From the NCBI GenBank assembly GCA_903922735.1, contig CAIXUZ010000063.1, positions 1 to 54,065 on the forward strand: a stretch of 54,065 bases of DNA, in the 5' to 3' direction. Shown piece after piece: positions 33,357 through 41,905 of this stretch. Origin of the DNA: an uncultured Verrucomicrobia subdivision 3 bacterium. Lineage in GTDB: Bacteria > Verrucomicrobiota > Verrucomicrobiia > Limisphaerales > UBA11358. The translations under genes were made by a program, and so were the position numbers. The first letter of the stretch is position 1, and every line of letters begins with the position of its first letter. The notes beneath the pieces were generated by a model. The model was not told the origin of the DNA. It searched no databases and saw nothing but the letters and a program-made list of their open reading frames with translations.

Positions 33357-34234
33357 TATTTCAAAATCCCGCACGCCTTCAGCGTAGCCTTGAGCTGCGC
33401 GCGATTTGCGGCACTCATCGCCACGAGCGGCAGGCGATACTCTTCCGCGACCACGCCCAACATAGCGAGCGCGGCCTTGACGGGAACCGGATTCGTCTCG
33501 AGGAACAAATCCTTGAACACCGGGTAAAACTTCGCGTGCAACTGCGCCGCCTGCTTCACATCGCCGCGGGCAAACGCATTCACCATCTGCGAAACCTCGC
33601 GGGGAATGACGTTGGACGCCACGCTGATGACGCCCTGCGCGCCGACGGACATAAACGGCAGCGTCAGCGAATCGTCGCCGGATAAAATCGTGAACTTCGC
33701 GCCCAGCGCCGCGCGTAATTGGGAAACGCGATCGGCGCTGCCGCCGGCTTCCTTGATACCGACGATGTTTTTACAATCGGCGGCGAGGCGCTTCACCGTG
33801 TCCACGGCGATCTCAATGCCGCAGCGACCCGGGATGCTGTAAAGGACGAGCGGAAGCTTTGTCGCCCGCGCGATGGCCTTGAAATGCTGATATAGTCCCG
33901 CCTGCGAGGGCTTATTATAATACGGCGCGACCTGCAAGGAACCGTCCGCGCCGACGCGCTCGGCTGCCTGCGTAAGGTAAACCGCCTCGGTGGTGGAATT
34001 GGCGCCGGTGCCGGCGAGCACTTTGATTTTGCCCGCCGCATATTTCACGGAGAGTTCGATGATGCGGATGTGCTCCTCGCAATCTACGGTGGGCGATTCG
34101 CCGGTGGTGCCGACGGGCACGATGCCGTCCACGCCGCCCTTAATCTGGGCCTGGATGAGGCGCGCCAGCGCCGGTTCATCCACACGTCCATTTTTGAACG
34201 GTGTGACAATCGCAGTGTAAGTGCCGGTGAACAT
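33356..34234 (-). CDS. dapA: 4-hydroxy-tetrahydrodipicolinate synthase
   Basis: DapA, 292 aa, condenses pyruvate with aspartate semialdehyde. The start MFTGTYTAIVTPFKNGRVDE and GVDGIVPVGTTGESPTVDCE are the standard N-terminal blocks. LVLYSIPGRCGIEIA has the conserved Tyr, and the Schiff-base lysine is in IVGIKEAGGSAD. FTILSGDDSLTLPFMSVGAQ and GVISVASNVIP complete the barrel. It heads a dapA-dapB-folK set. Cardiolipin synthase is divergent, 143 bp away. Confidence 0.96.
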   Translation of the reverse strand: MFTGTYTAIVTPFKNGRVDEPALARLIQAQIKGGVDGIVPVGTTGESPTVDCEEHIRIIELSVKYAAGKIKVLAGTGANSTTEAVYLTQAAERVGADGSLQVAPYYNKPSQAGLYQHFKAIARATKLPLVLYSIPGRCGIEIAVDTVKRLAADCKNIVGIKEAGGSADRVSQLRAALGAKFTILSGDDSLTLPFMSVGAQGVISVASNVIPREVSQMVNAFARGDVKQAAQLHAKFYPVFKDLFLETNPVPVKAALAMLGVVAEEYRLPLVAMSAANRAQLKATLKACGILK

Positions 34235-34377
34235 GATATTAATTCAGACCGGAAAAATAGCCGAAACACCCATTTTGGCGAGAATGAATTTACCAGCAAC
34301 GACCGAACAACTTCACCTTCGCACCCACGGCAAAAATACAGTTCGCAAGCCAACCGCTTTGAATTACCTTCACCGCC

Positions 34378-35820
34378 ATGAACGGGCTTGGGCAAATTTC
34401 ACAGTTCTGGCCGCAGCTCGCAACCGGCTTTGATTATATCGCCGCGCTGCTCGCCGCCGCCCATGCCCTGCTCCACAAACGAGATTCCCGCGCCACGGCG
34501 CTGTGGCTCGGCATCATCTGGCTCCTACCCGGTCTGGGCGCACTGCTTTATCTCGTGCTCGGCGTCAACCGCATCCGCCGGCGAGCCCTCGCCCTCGGCG
34601 TCCACAACACCCGCACCCGCCCCATTCCTGAAAACCTGGGCGAACCCGAACCTGACGGCGCGGAACATCTGAAGCTGCTCGCCCGGGTCGTCACCCGCAT
34701 CAGCAACCAGCCGCTCGCCACCGGCAATAAAATCGAGCCGCTCATCAACGGCGACGCCGCGTTTCCCGCCATGCTCGCCGCGATTGAAGCGGCCCAGAAA
34801 TCCATCTCGCTCGCGACCTATATTTTCGACAATGACACGAGCGGAAAACAATTCGTCGCCGCACTCGCCCGCGCCGGCCAGCGCGGGGTGGCCGTGCGCG
34901 TGCTGGTGGACGCCGCCGGCGCGCGCTATTCGTGGCCGCCCATCACGCGGGAACTGCACCGCGCCCGGATTCCGTTTGCCAAATTTTTGCGGACCTCGCT
35001 CGGCACGCCGTGGCGCGTGGCCACCATCAATCTCCGCAACCATCGGAAAACACTCGTCGTGGATGGCCGCATCGCCTTCACCGGCGGCATGAACATCCGT
35101 CATGGCAACATGCTCACGGACCAGCCAAAACATCCCGTGCAGGATTTGCATTTCCGCGTCGAAGGCCCGGTGGTCACCCAGCTTCAGGAAACCTTCGCCA
35201 ATGACTGGGCGTTCACCACCGGCGAAGGGCTCGACGGAGAGCCGTGGTTCCCCGAGTTGACGGAATGTGGCAGGGTCATCGCCCGGGTCATACCGGACGG
35301 ACCGGATGCCGATTTTGAAAAAGCGCGCCAGACCCTGCTCGCCGCGCTGGCCGAGGCGCAAACGTCCGTTCAAATTCTCACCCCGTATTTCCTGCCGGAC
35401 CCCACGCTGATCGCCGCGCTCAATCTCGCGGCGCTGCGCGGCGTGCGCGTGGACATCGTCCTGCCGGCGAAGAACAATCTGCCAGTGGTGCATTGGGCCT
35501 CGCGCGCCTTGTGGTGGCAGGTGCTGGAACGCGGCTGCCATCTCTGGCTCACGCCGCCGCCGTTCGACCATTCCAAGCTGATGATCGTGGACGGCCACTG
35601 GGTGCTGCTCGGCTCGGCCAACTGGGATGCCCGCAGCCTGCGGCTGAATTTTGAGCTGAACGTGGAAGGCTACGGCCGCGAATTCGCGCAGGAAATGGAG
35701 CAGGTCATCAGGGGAAAGATTGCCGCCGCGCGCGAAGTCACGCTGGCGGAAGCCGACGGCCGGTCGCTGCCGGCCAAATTGCGCGATGCGATGGCCCGGC
35801 TATTTTCGCCATATATGTGA
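34378..35820 (+). CDS. cls: Cardiolipin synthase (PLD family)
   Basis: A 480-aa membrane-bound phospholipase D-type enzyme that joins two phosphatidylglycerols. Two hydrophobic segments lie in the first 70 residues ([20 protein letters not shown] and [20 protein letters not shown]). The two HKD motifs are [20 protein letters not shown] near residue 222 and [20 protein letters not shown] near residue 398. The length agrees with ClsA. The pgm frame overlaps its stop by a few bases, but pgm itself begins 80 bp later. Confidence 0.92.
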   Translation: MNGLGQISQFWPQLATGFDYIAALLAAAHALLHKRDSRATALWLGIIWLLPGLGALLYLVLGVNRIRRRALALGVHNTRTRPIPENLGEPEPDGAEHLKLLARVVTRISNQPLATGNKIEPLINGDAAFPAMLAAIEAAQKSISLATYIFDNDTSGKQFVAALARAGQRGVAVRVLVDAAGARYSWPPITRELHRARIPFAKFLRTSLGTPWRVATINLRNHRKTLVVDGRIAFTGGMNIRHGNMLTDQPKHPVQDLHFRVEGPVVTQLQETFANDWAFTTGEGLDGEPWFPELTECGRVIARVIPDGPDADFEKARQTLLAALAEAQTSVQILTPYFLPDPTLIAALNLAALRGVRVDIVLPAKNNLPVVHWASRALWWQVLERGCHLWLTPPPFDHSKLMIVDGHWVLLGSANWDARSLRLNFELNVEGYGREFAQEMEQVIRGKIAAAREVTLAEADGRSLPAKLRDAMARLFSPYM

Positions 35821-35900
35821 CCCCGCTTGTCCGCGCCGCCAAAACCCACCTTGCGCGAAAGCGTCGTCTGGCACAAAATGCGCGAAGTTTTTTAATTCAC

Positions 35901-37544
35901 ATGAGCTTGCACAAACTGGCCGGAAAACCCGCACCGACGGAACTGTTGATTGATATCAGCAAACTAGAGCGCGACTACTACGAACGAAAGCCGGACCTGG
36001 CGGATCCGAATCAACTGGTCAGCTTCGGCACGAGCGGCCATCGCGGCACACCGTTCAACGGCACGTTCACCGAGGCGCACATCCTCGCGACGACACAGGC
36101 GATTTGTGAATACCGCAAAAGCAAAAACATCAGCGGCCCGCTTTACATCGGCAAAGATTCGCACGCCGCCTCCGCACCCGCGCAGCGCACCGCACTCGAA
36201 GTCCTCGCGGCGAATGGCGTCGAGACCTTCATCCAGCGCGACGATGACTTCACGCCCACACCTTCGATTTCGCACGCCATCCTCACTTTTAATCGCGGTC
36301 GCACCAACGGCCTAGCGGATGGCATTGTCATCACGCCGTCGCACAATCCGCCCACGGACGGCGGGTTCAAATACAACCCCACCAATGGCGGCCCGGCAGA
36401 CACGGACATCACCGGCTGGGTGCAGAATCGCGCGAATGAACTCCTGCGCGGCGGCAACCATGACGTGAAACGGCTCACTTACGAATCCGCGTTGAAAGCG
36501 AGCAACACTCATCAATACGATTTCATCACACCCTACGTCGCCACGCTGGGCGAAGTAATTGACATGGCGGCCATCAAGTCCGCCGGCGTACGCATCGGCA
36601 TTGATCCGCTCGGTGGCGCATCACTGCCCTATTGGCAGCCGATCAAGGAACGCTACGGCCTGGACATCACCATCGTGAACACCAAGGTTGATCCGCAATT
36701 TGGTTTCATGACGCTGGATCACGACGGGAAAATCCGCATGGATTGCTCCAGTCCCTACGCGATGGCCAGCTTGGTGGGACTAAAGGATAAATTCAGCGTC
36801 GCGTTCGGCTGCGACCCGGACGCCGACCGGCATGGCATCGTAACGCCGTCAGCCGGCTTGTTAAACCCGAATCATTATCTCGCCGTCGCCATCAACTACC
36901 TGCTCACGCATCGTCCGCAGTGGAATAAAAAATCCGCCGTCGGCAAAACGCTCGTCAGCAGCAGTATCATCGACCGCGTGGTGGCGTCGCTCGGACGCAA
37001 ACTCATGGAAGTGCCGGTGGGCTTCAAGTGGTTCGCGCCCGGACTCGCGGACGGCTCGGTGTGTTTCGGCGGCGAGGAAAGCGCCGGTGCGAGTTTCCTA
37101 CGGCGTGACGGCAGCGTATGGAGCACGGACAAGGACGGGTTGATTCTCGGCCTGCTGGCGGCGGAGATTTGCGCCACGACCGGCAAAGACCCCGGCCAGC
37201 ATTACGCGGAACTCACCGCGAAGTTTGGCGCGCCGAGCTACAAACGCATCGACGCCGCCGCCACGCCGGAACAAAAGCAGGCATTCAAGAAACTCACCCC
37301 CGAAGCCGTGACCGCCAAGACGCTCGCCGGCGACGCCATCACGCAAAAGCTCACCCGCGCGCCGGGCAATAACGCGGATATCGGCGGTTTGAAAGTCTGC
37401 ACGGCGAACGGCTGGTTCGCCGCGCGTCCATCCGGCACGGAGAACATCTACAAGGTTTATGCCGAGAGCTTCAAAGGTCCGGCACACCTGGACACGATTA
37501 TTGCCGAAGCACAGTCGATTGTGACCAAATCACTCGCGCAGTAA
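35901..37544 (+). CDS. pgm: Phosphoglucomutase, alpha-D-glucose specific
   Basis: A 547-aa enzyme interconverting glucose 1-phosphate and glucose 6-phosphate. The N-terminal block [20 protein letters not shown] is typical. The phosphoserine loop is [20 protein letters not shown] (Ser near residue 146), the Mg2+ loop [12 protein letters not shown], the sugar-binding loop [17 protein letters not shown] and the phosphate-binding end [17 protein letters not shown]. The size is that of E. coli Pgm. The ATG at 35901 gives the usual [16 protein letters not shown]; the frame 84 bp upstream overlaps cls. Confidence 0.96.
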   Translation: MSLHKLAGKPAPTELLIDISKLERDYYERKPDLADPNQLVSFGTSGHRGTPFNGTFTEAHILATTQAICEYRKSKNISGPLYIGKDSHAASAPAQRTALEVLAANGVETFIQRDDDFTPTPSISHAILTFNRGRTNGLADGIVITPSHNPPTDGGFKYNPTNGGPADTDITGWVQNRANELLRGGNHDVKRLTYESALKASNTHQYDFITPYVATLGEVIDMAAIKSAGVRIGIDPLGGASLPYWQPIKERYGLDITIVNTKVDPQFGFMTLDHDGKIRMDCSSPYAMASLVGLKDKFSVAFGCDPDADRHGIVTPSAGLLNPNHYLAVAINYLLTHRPQWNKKSAVGKTLVSSSIIDRVVASLGRKLMEVPVGFKWFAPGLADGSVCFGGEESAGASFLRRDGSVWSTDKDGLILGLLAAEICATTGKDPGQHYAELTAKFGAPSYKRIDAAATPEQKQAFKKLTPEAVTAKTLAGDAITQKLTRAPGNNADIGGLKVCTANGWFAARPSGTENIYKVYAESFKGPAHLDTIIAEAQSIVTKSLAQ

Positions 37545-37550
37545 TTCATT

Positions 37551-37622
37551 TAGCCGCAAAAAGGCACAAGAATCACAATCATTTAAAAGGTGTTTTGTGC
37601 TTTCTGTTGATTTTGGCGGCAC
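37551..37622. repeat. Palindromic tandem-unit element (pgm downstream)
   Basis: Left arm TAGCCGCAAAAAGGCACAAG then AATCACAATC. The right arm reversed reads TGCCGCCAAAATCAACAGAA then AGCACAAAACACC. The arms share a GCCGCAAAAA-type start and short A-rich units of about eight bases. It stands in the pgm-nuoA spacer, before the terminator. Confidence 0.5.
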
Positions 37623-37643
37623 ACTCTTGAGCATTAAATCAAA

Positions 37644-37680
37644 AGCGCCAAATCCATGATGGATTCGGCGCTCTCGTTTT
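37644..37680. terminator. Bidirectional intrinsic terminator
   Basis: AGCGCCAAATCCA and TGGATTCGGCGCT pair over 13 bp with one mismatch and a three-base loop, followed on the + side by CTCGTTTT. On the other side stands AAAA (37641-37644), which gives a T-run for the minus strand. It lies between the convergent pgm and nuoA genes and can serve both. Confidence 0.75.
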
Positions 37681-37698
37681 AAGAATTCACGAGTGGCT

Positions 37699-38100
37699 CT
37701 ATTGCTTCCAATCAAATGCTTTTTTCTTCAGCGCATAGAGATAACCGGCAAAGAGGATGCCGAGGAAGGAAATCATCGAGCCGAAAATGAGGTTGCGGGT
37801 GGCGTGTTCCGCCAGCATATCGCGATAGACCACCGCCCACGGATACATGAACACCACTTCGATATCGAACAGGATGAACAGCATCGCGACGAGATAGAAC
37901 TTCACCGAAAAACGGGAACTACCCGTGCCAATCGGATCCTTTCCGCATTCGTAAGCGGTGTCCTTGGCCTTGGAAGACTTGGCATATTTGCCGAGCAGGA
38001 CGGAAATCAACAGCGTGCCACCCGCAAAACCGACGGCGGCGGCGAGCAGGAACAGAACCGGAATGTATTGGGCCAACTGCGACGGCGGCGAATGATCCAT
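37699..38100 (-). CDS. nuoA: NADH-quinone oxidoreductase subunit A
   Basis: A 133-aa membrane subunit of complex I with three transmembrane helices (PVLFLLAAAVGFAGGTLLIS, FYLVAMLFILFDIEVVFMYP and MISFLGILFAGYLYAL). The family core is AYECGKDPIGTGSSRFSVKF, followed by LFILFDIEVVFMYPWAV with its conserved acidic pair. No other nuo gene lies on either side: pgm converges from one side and a GxxExxY gene stands on the other, so this nuoA is isolated from the rest of its operon, at least here. Confidence 0.93.
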   Translation of the reverse strand: MDHSPPSQLAQYIPVLFLLAAAVGFAGGTLLISVLLGKYAKSSKAKDTAYECGKDPIGTGSSRFSVKFYLVAMLFILFDIEVVFMYPWAVVYRDMLAEHATRNLIFGSMISFLGILFAGYLYALKKKAFDWKQ

Positions 38101-38132
38101 GCGAAAAGTTTAGAAACGCCGGGGGATAAACT

Positions 38133-38160
38133 CAATAAGGAAAGCAGGAAATCAGGAAAC
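38133..38160. repeat. Octamer-unit element E1 (one arm)
   Basis: AGGAAAGC AGGAAATC AGGAAACC, three 8-nt units, preceded by AATA. It lies between the nuoA start and the end of the GxxExxY gene and overlaps that gene's stop codon. The same units recur at 38549-38631 and 39174-39242. No opposite arm is evident here. Confidence 0.7.
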
Positions 38161-38535
38161 CGACTGATAAATAACGCGCTTCACCGTCAACGGCATGGCG
38201 GCAAAGTTGAACAACAGGCCGTGTTCCAAGCCGACGGCTTTCAGATACGACCGGACAATGGCAAAATGAATGTCCTCAAGTTCCGAAATAGCCTTCAATT
38301 CCACGACGATTTTGCCTTCCACGAGCAAATCCAGCCGATGTTCCCCAACCAATGTGTCACGATAATAAACAGGCAACGGCTTTTGTCGTTCAACTTTCAA
38401 TCCCGCCCGCTGTAATTCCACTACCAGAGCCGCCTCATAAATGGATTCCAGAAAGCCCGACCCAAGCGCCTTATGAACTTCAATCGCACACGCTATGATA
38501 CGCCCAGTCAATTCTTCGTAAGCCAGTTTAATCAT
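38152..38535 (-). CDS. GxxExxY protein
   Basis: A 127-aa protein of the GxxExxY family, named after the motif seen here as GSGFLESIYEAALVVELQRA. A second half, VERQKPLPVYYRDTLVGEHR then LDLLVEGKIVVELKAISELE, has the D...ExK arrangement of PD-(D/E)xK nuclease-fold proteins. The function is not known. It is flanked by direct copies of the AGGAAAGC octamer repeat (E1 and E2), starting 14 bp from one and ending inside the other, as if gene and repeats form one cassette. Confidence 0.85.
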   Translation of the reverse strand: MIKLAYEELTGRIIACAIEVHKALGSGFLESIYEAALVVELQRAGLKVERQKPLPVYYRDTLVGEHRLDLLVEGKIVVELKAISELEDIHFAIVRSYLKAVGLEHGLLFNFAAMPLTVKRVIYQSVS

Positions 38536-38548
38536 GTTCTAATTTTAC

Positions 38549-38631
38549 TAAGGAAAGCAGGAAGGTAGGAAAAGAAAAGGAAGGAGAGATTTGATTCCAA
38601 AGCCCTTTCCTGTTTTCCTGCCTTCCTTATT
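38549..38631. repeat. Octamer-unit inverted repeat E2
   Basis: Left arm AGGAAAGC AGGAAGGT AGGAAAAG. The right arm reversed reads AGGAAGGC AGGAAAAC AGGAAAGG. The arms of about 26 bp enclose about 30 bp and could form a long hairpin. It fills the whole space between the PfpI-family gene and the GxxExxY gene on the minus strand. Confidence 0.7.
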
Positions 38632-39149
38632 CATTTTGCTTCATTGAGAAATTTCACCATTGCCGCACCGAACGGCGCCAGATCGCGCGGGGTGCGGCTG
38701 GAAATCAAATTACTGTCCTCCACCACCGGCGCATTCACCCAGATGCCGCCGGCGTTTTCCAGATCATCCTTGATACCGAGTGAGCCGGTGACGCGTTTGC
38801 CTTTCAAAATCCCGGCGGAAATGGGAATCCAGCCGCCGTGACAGATGAAGGCCACCAGTTTGCCCTGCTCGAAAAAATCCCGCGTGAGGGACAGCACCTT
38901 CGGATCGCGACGCAACTTGTCCGGCATGAAGCCGCCGGGCACGAGCAATCCACAGAAATCCTCGCTGCGGGCGTCTTGCAGCAGCAGATCCGACGCGGCG
39001 GGATAACCGTGCTTGCCGGCGTAGGTCTTGATTTCCGGCGCGGCACACTTCACCGCATAGCCCGCCTCCTCCAACCGCAACTTGGGATACCACAACTCCA
39101 AGTCTTCATAAACATCGTCCAGGAACGCGAGCACGGTTTTGTTTTGCAT
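38631..39149 (-). CDS. DJ-1/PfpI family protein
   Basis: A 172-aa class I glutamine amidotransferase-like protein. The nucleophile elbow is LVAFICHGGWIPIS with Cys103, next to the family's His; ELWYPKLRLEEAGYAVKCAA and GLLVPGGFMPDKLRRDPKVL are the other conserved blocks. Members are glyoxalase, chaperone or deglycase proteins, often misnamed protease I. MQNKTVLAFL at 39149 is the best start; the nine-residue longer form begins in repeat sequence. Octamer repeats stand on both sides (E2 after, E3 before). Confidence 0.88.
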   Translation of the reverse strand: MQNKTVLAFLDDVYEDLELWYPKLRLEEAGYAVKCAAPEIKTYAGKHGYPAASDLLLQDARSEDFCGLLVPGGFMPDKLRRDPKVLSLTRDFFEQGKLVAFICHGGWIPISAGILKGKRVTGSLGIKDDLENAGGIWVNAPVVEDSNLISSRTPRDLAPFGAAMVKFLNEAK

Positions 39150-39173
39150 GACGAAGTTATTCTCCAAAATATT

Positions 39174-39242
39174 CAATAAGGAAAGCAGGAAAACAGGAAT
39201 GTTCTATTCAAATTCATTTCCTGAATTCCTGCTTTCATTATT
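39174..39242. repeat. Octamer-unit inverted repeat E3
   Basis: Left arm AGGAAAGC AGGAAAAC AGGAATGT. The right arm reversed reads ATGAAAGC AGGAATTC AGGAAATG. The arms enclose about 17 bp. It lies directly upstream of the PfpI-family gene and is the third copy of this family within 1.1 kb. Confidence 0.7.
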
Positions 39243-39371
39243 AATTGATTGGCGTTTCAATTCGTCATGCACGTCGCCAACCCATCGGCGTAACCGGTCT
39301 GCTTCTGGTTATTCTGCTCCTGCTCGCTTGGCGGGAAAAGCATCCGGGACGCATTTAGTCCGGTGTAAAAA

Positions 39372-39644
39372 GCCTGCCAGACTGCGTCTAAAGTCTGCAC
39401 GCTGGCGCCGTTGGACTGTCATCTTTCCTGAAAATCCTGCCATCTTTCTCTGCCAGACTACCTTCTTTCCTCAAAAGACAGTCATCTTTCGCCATGAGAT
39501 TGTCATCTTTTCCAAAAAGACTGTTCTCCCGCGCCGAAAGACTGCTTTCTTTTGCCGTGAGACTGCACGCTAACGGCAAAATCGTGTTCTCTTTCGGGAA
39601 AAGCGTTCACTCTTTTGCCAAAAGAATGCACTCTTACGCGCAAG
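39372..39644. repeat. Degenerate 21-bp tandem array, about 13 units
   Basis: Thirteen consecutive 21-base units in exact register start at 39372, 39393, 39414 and so on to 39624. Examples: GACTGTCATCTTTCCTGAAA, GACAGTCATCTTTCGCCATG, GATTGTCATCTTTTCCAAAA. The rough consensus is GACTGTCATCTTTCGCCAAA plus one A. No unit equals another, but spacing never slips. All frames stay largely open and show seven-residue periods (for example xKDDxLx on the minus strand), as expected from 21 bases. It fills the space between the E3 repeat and the helicase gene. I do not recognise it; 39645-39821 beyond it shows no gene. Confidence 0.8.
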
Positions 39645-39821
39645 AGCGCATGAATTTCCCGGCTTGTTTTCAAGAAATGTAGCTAATATTCAACAAGTTA
39701 TGCAAAAAACAGCCGTTTTGACTGCTTGTTGGTCAAAAAGCGACAGCGGCAAACTACCCTATTGCCGCGCATCGTCACCGCCGCTTGCCTTTCGCTTCGC
39801 CGCCGGTTTTAATCTGCGTTC

Positions 39822-41888
39822 ATGTCGCACGAATACGTCTTAAAGCCGTTCACGCCGGAGATCCGGTTGAACATTGACTATCCGCGCGAACTCAACGAAC
39901 AGCAGCTCGCCGCCGTGACCGCGCCGCCCGGCCCCGCGCTCGTCATCGCCGGCGCGGGCTCCGGCAAGACGCGCACGCTGACCTATCGCGTGGCGTATCT
40001 GCTGGAACAAGGCATTCCCGCCGACCGCATCCTGCTGCTGACCTTCACGAACAAGGCCGCCGCCGAAATGATGCGCCGCGTCAGCGACCTGCTCGGCCAC
40101 GAATTGCGTTCGCTCTGGGGCGGGACGTTTCACAGCATCGGCGCGCGGATTTTGCGGCTGCACGCCGACGCGCTCGGCTACCAGAAGGATTTCACCATCC
40201 TTGACCGCGACGACGCGAAGGATTTGATCAAGGCGTGCATGGCGGACGCGAAGATCGACAAGAAGGACAAGCATTTCCCCAAGCCAGACGTGCTGAACGA
40301 AATTTTTTCACTCGCGGCCAACACGCACAAGACCGTCGAGGAACTGGTGGACGGGCAGTTCAGCTATTTCTCCCAATTCGCCGCCGAGATCGCCGACCAG
40401 CAGAAGCGCTACCACGCCCGCAAGCGCGCGACAAACGGCATGGATTTTGACGACCTGCTCGCGCTCTGGCTAAAGCTGCTGCAGGAACACGCGGACATCC
40501 GCGAGCATTACCAGCGCCGCTTCCAGTTCATCCTCGTGGACGAATATCAGGACACGAACAAGCTGCAAGGCGACCTAATCGACCTACTCGCGGCCCGGCA
40601 TCACAACGTCACGGTCGTGGGCGACGATGCGCAGAGCATCTACGCGTGGCGCGGCGCGAACTTCGCGAACATCCTGGATTTCCCGAAGCGCTATCCCGGC
40701 GCGAAGGTGTTCAAGATCGAGACGAACTACCGCAGCACGCCGGAAATCCTCAACGTGGCGAACGCCGCCATTGCCGCGAACGTGAACCAGTTCGCCAAGG
40801 AGCTGGCGCCGGCGCGCAAGTCCGGCGTGAAACCCGCGCTCGTCCAATGCCAGGATGCCGGGCAACAGGCGACGTTCATCGCGCAGCGGGCGCTGGAACT
40901 GCGCGAGGAAAGCACGAGCCTCAATAACATCGCCGTGCTGTATCGCTCGCATTTTCATGCGCTGGAATTGCAGCTGGAGCTGACACGGCGGCAGATCCCC
41001 TTCTCCATCACCAGCGGCCTGCGCTTCTTCGAACAGGCGCACATCAAGGATGCGACGGCGTATCTGAAATTTGTCGCGAATCCGAAGGATGAAGTGTCGT
41101 TCAAGCGCCTCGTACAGTTGATTCCCGGCATCGGCGGCGTGGGGGCGGTGAAACTGTTTCACAGTTTCACGGCGAAGATGGCAAATCACACGATGCTGGA
41201 TGCTGGTCCCGGGATGCTGGATAAAAACCAAGCCGCACCCGCCGCCGAGCATCCAGCACCCGGCATCCAGCATCTCGCCAAAGCTTTACAGACGTGTTCC
41301 AAGGCCGTGCCAAAAAAAGCCGTCGTCGCTTGGACACAATTCGTCGCCACCATTTCACAGCTCGAAGCCGACGAGACGCGCCGCAGCGCGGCGAAGATGC
41401 TACGGCTGATCATGGACGCGGGCTACGACGATTATCTCAAGGAAACTTACGACAACTACGCCCGGCGGCTGGACGAGATACAGCAGCTGGCGGAATTTGC
41501 GTTCCAGTTCGGCACGGTGGAGGAATTTCTCACGCAGCTCGCCCTGCTCACCAACGTCGAGGCCGAGGAAGACCCGCAGGACGACACGGAGAAAATCAAG
41601 CTCTCAACCATCCATCAGGCGAAGGGCTTGGAGTTCGAGGTGGTGTTCGTCATCATGCTCTGCGACGGATTGTTTCCCTCTGCGCGCTCGACAGAATCCA
41701 ATGACGGCGAGGAGGAAGAGCGGCGGTTGTTCTACGTTTCCGTCACGCGGGCGAAGAACGAGCTTTACCTGTGCTATCCAAACATGCGCGCCGGATTCGG
41801 CGCGTCCGGCATGGACACTTACCAATCGCCTTCACGCTTTCTTTCGGAAATCCCGGAGGATTTGCTGAACAAGTGGAATTTGCGCTGA
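39822..41888 (+). CDS. uvrD: UvrD/PcrA-type superfamily 1 DNA helicase
   Basis: A 688-aa ATP-dependent 3'-5' helicase for repair and replication. Q-motif LNEQQLAAVTAPPGP, Walker A VIAGAGSGKTRTL (residues 41-53), motif Ia LLTFTNKAAAEMMRR, Walker B LVDEYQDTN near residue 238, motif III VVGDDAQSIYAWRGA, motif IV ETNYRSTPEIL, and late motifs STIHQAKGLEFEVVF and RRLFYVSVTRAKNELYLC are all present. Residues about 457-485 (TMLDAGPGMLDKNQAAPAAE onward) are encoded by a palindromic repeat element (41192-41274) set in frame in the 2B region. The C-terminus is shorter than in E. coli UvrD. Confidence 0.94.
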   Translation: MSHEYVLKPFTPEIRLNIDYPRELNEQQLAAVTAPPGPALVIAGAGSGKTRTLTYRVAYLLEQGIPADRILLLTFTNKAAAEMMRRVSDLLGHELRSLWGGTFHSIGARILRLHADALGYQKDFTILDRDDAKDLIKACMADAKIDKKDKHFPKPDVLNEIFSLAANTHKTVEELVDGQFSYFSQFAAEIADQQKRYHARKRATNGMDFDDLLALWLKLLQEHADIREHYQRRFQFILVDEYQDTNKLQGDLIDLLAARHHNVTVVGDDAQSIYAWRGANFANILDFPKRYPGAKVFKIETNYRSTPEILNVANAAIAANVNQFAKELAPARKSGVKPALVQCQDAGQQATFIAQRALELREESTSLNNIAVLYRSHFHALELQLELTRRQIPFSITSGLRFFEQAHIKDATAYLKFVANPKDEVSFKRLVQLIPGIGGVGAVKLFHSFTAKMANHTMLDAGPGMLDKNQAAPAAEHPAPGIQHLAKALQTCSKAVPKKAVVAWTQFVATISQLEADETRRSAAKMLRLIMDAGYDDYLKETYDNYARRLDEIQQLAEFAFQFGTVEEFLTQLALLTNVEAEEDPQDDTEKIKLSTIHQAKGLEFEVVFVIMLCDGLFPSARSTESNDGEEEERRLFYVSVTRAKNELYLCYPNMRAGFGASGMDTYQSPSRFLSEIPEDLLNKWNLR
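41192..41274. repeat. Palindromic heptamer element inside the helicase gene
   Basis: Left arm GATGCTG GATGCTG GTCCCGG GATGCTG. The right arm reversed reads GATGCTG GATGCCG GGTGCTG GATGCTC. About 30 bp separate the arms. It is read in frame within the helicase and adds about 28 residues without a stop. The architecture is that of the intergenic elements at 32.5, 33.3, 37.6, 38.1-39.2 and 46.8 kb. Confidence 0.75.
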
Positions 41889-41905
41889 AACGCATTCCCG
41901 GCGCG

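Noticed and set aside
32490..33527. 345-codon plus-strand open frame
   Set aside because: Antisense to dapB and part of dapA; composition of a shadow.
34525..35598. 357-codon minus-strand open frame
   Set aside because: Antisense to cardiolipin synthase with both HKD motifs on the other strand.
39388..39579. 63-codon minus-strand frame with heptad xKDDxLx repeats
   Set aside because: The heptads follow from the 21-bp array. Other frames are open with similar periodicity, there is no start signal, and the neighbouring units continue beyond the frame.
39372..39644. CRISPR array
   Set aside because: Units are contiguous, degenerate and 21 bp long with no spacers, and no cas gene is present.
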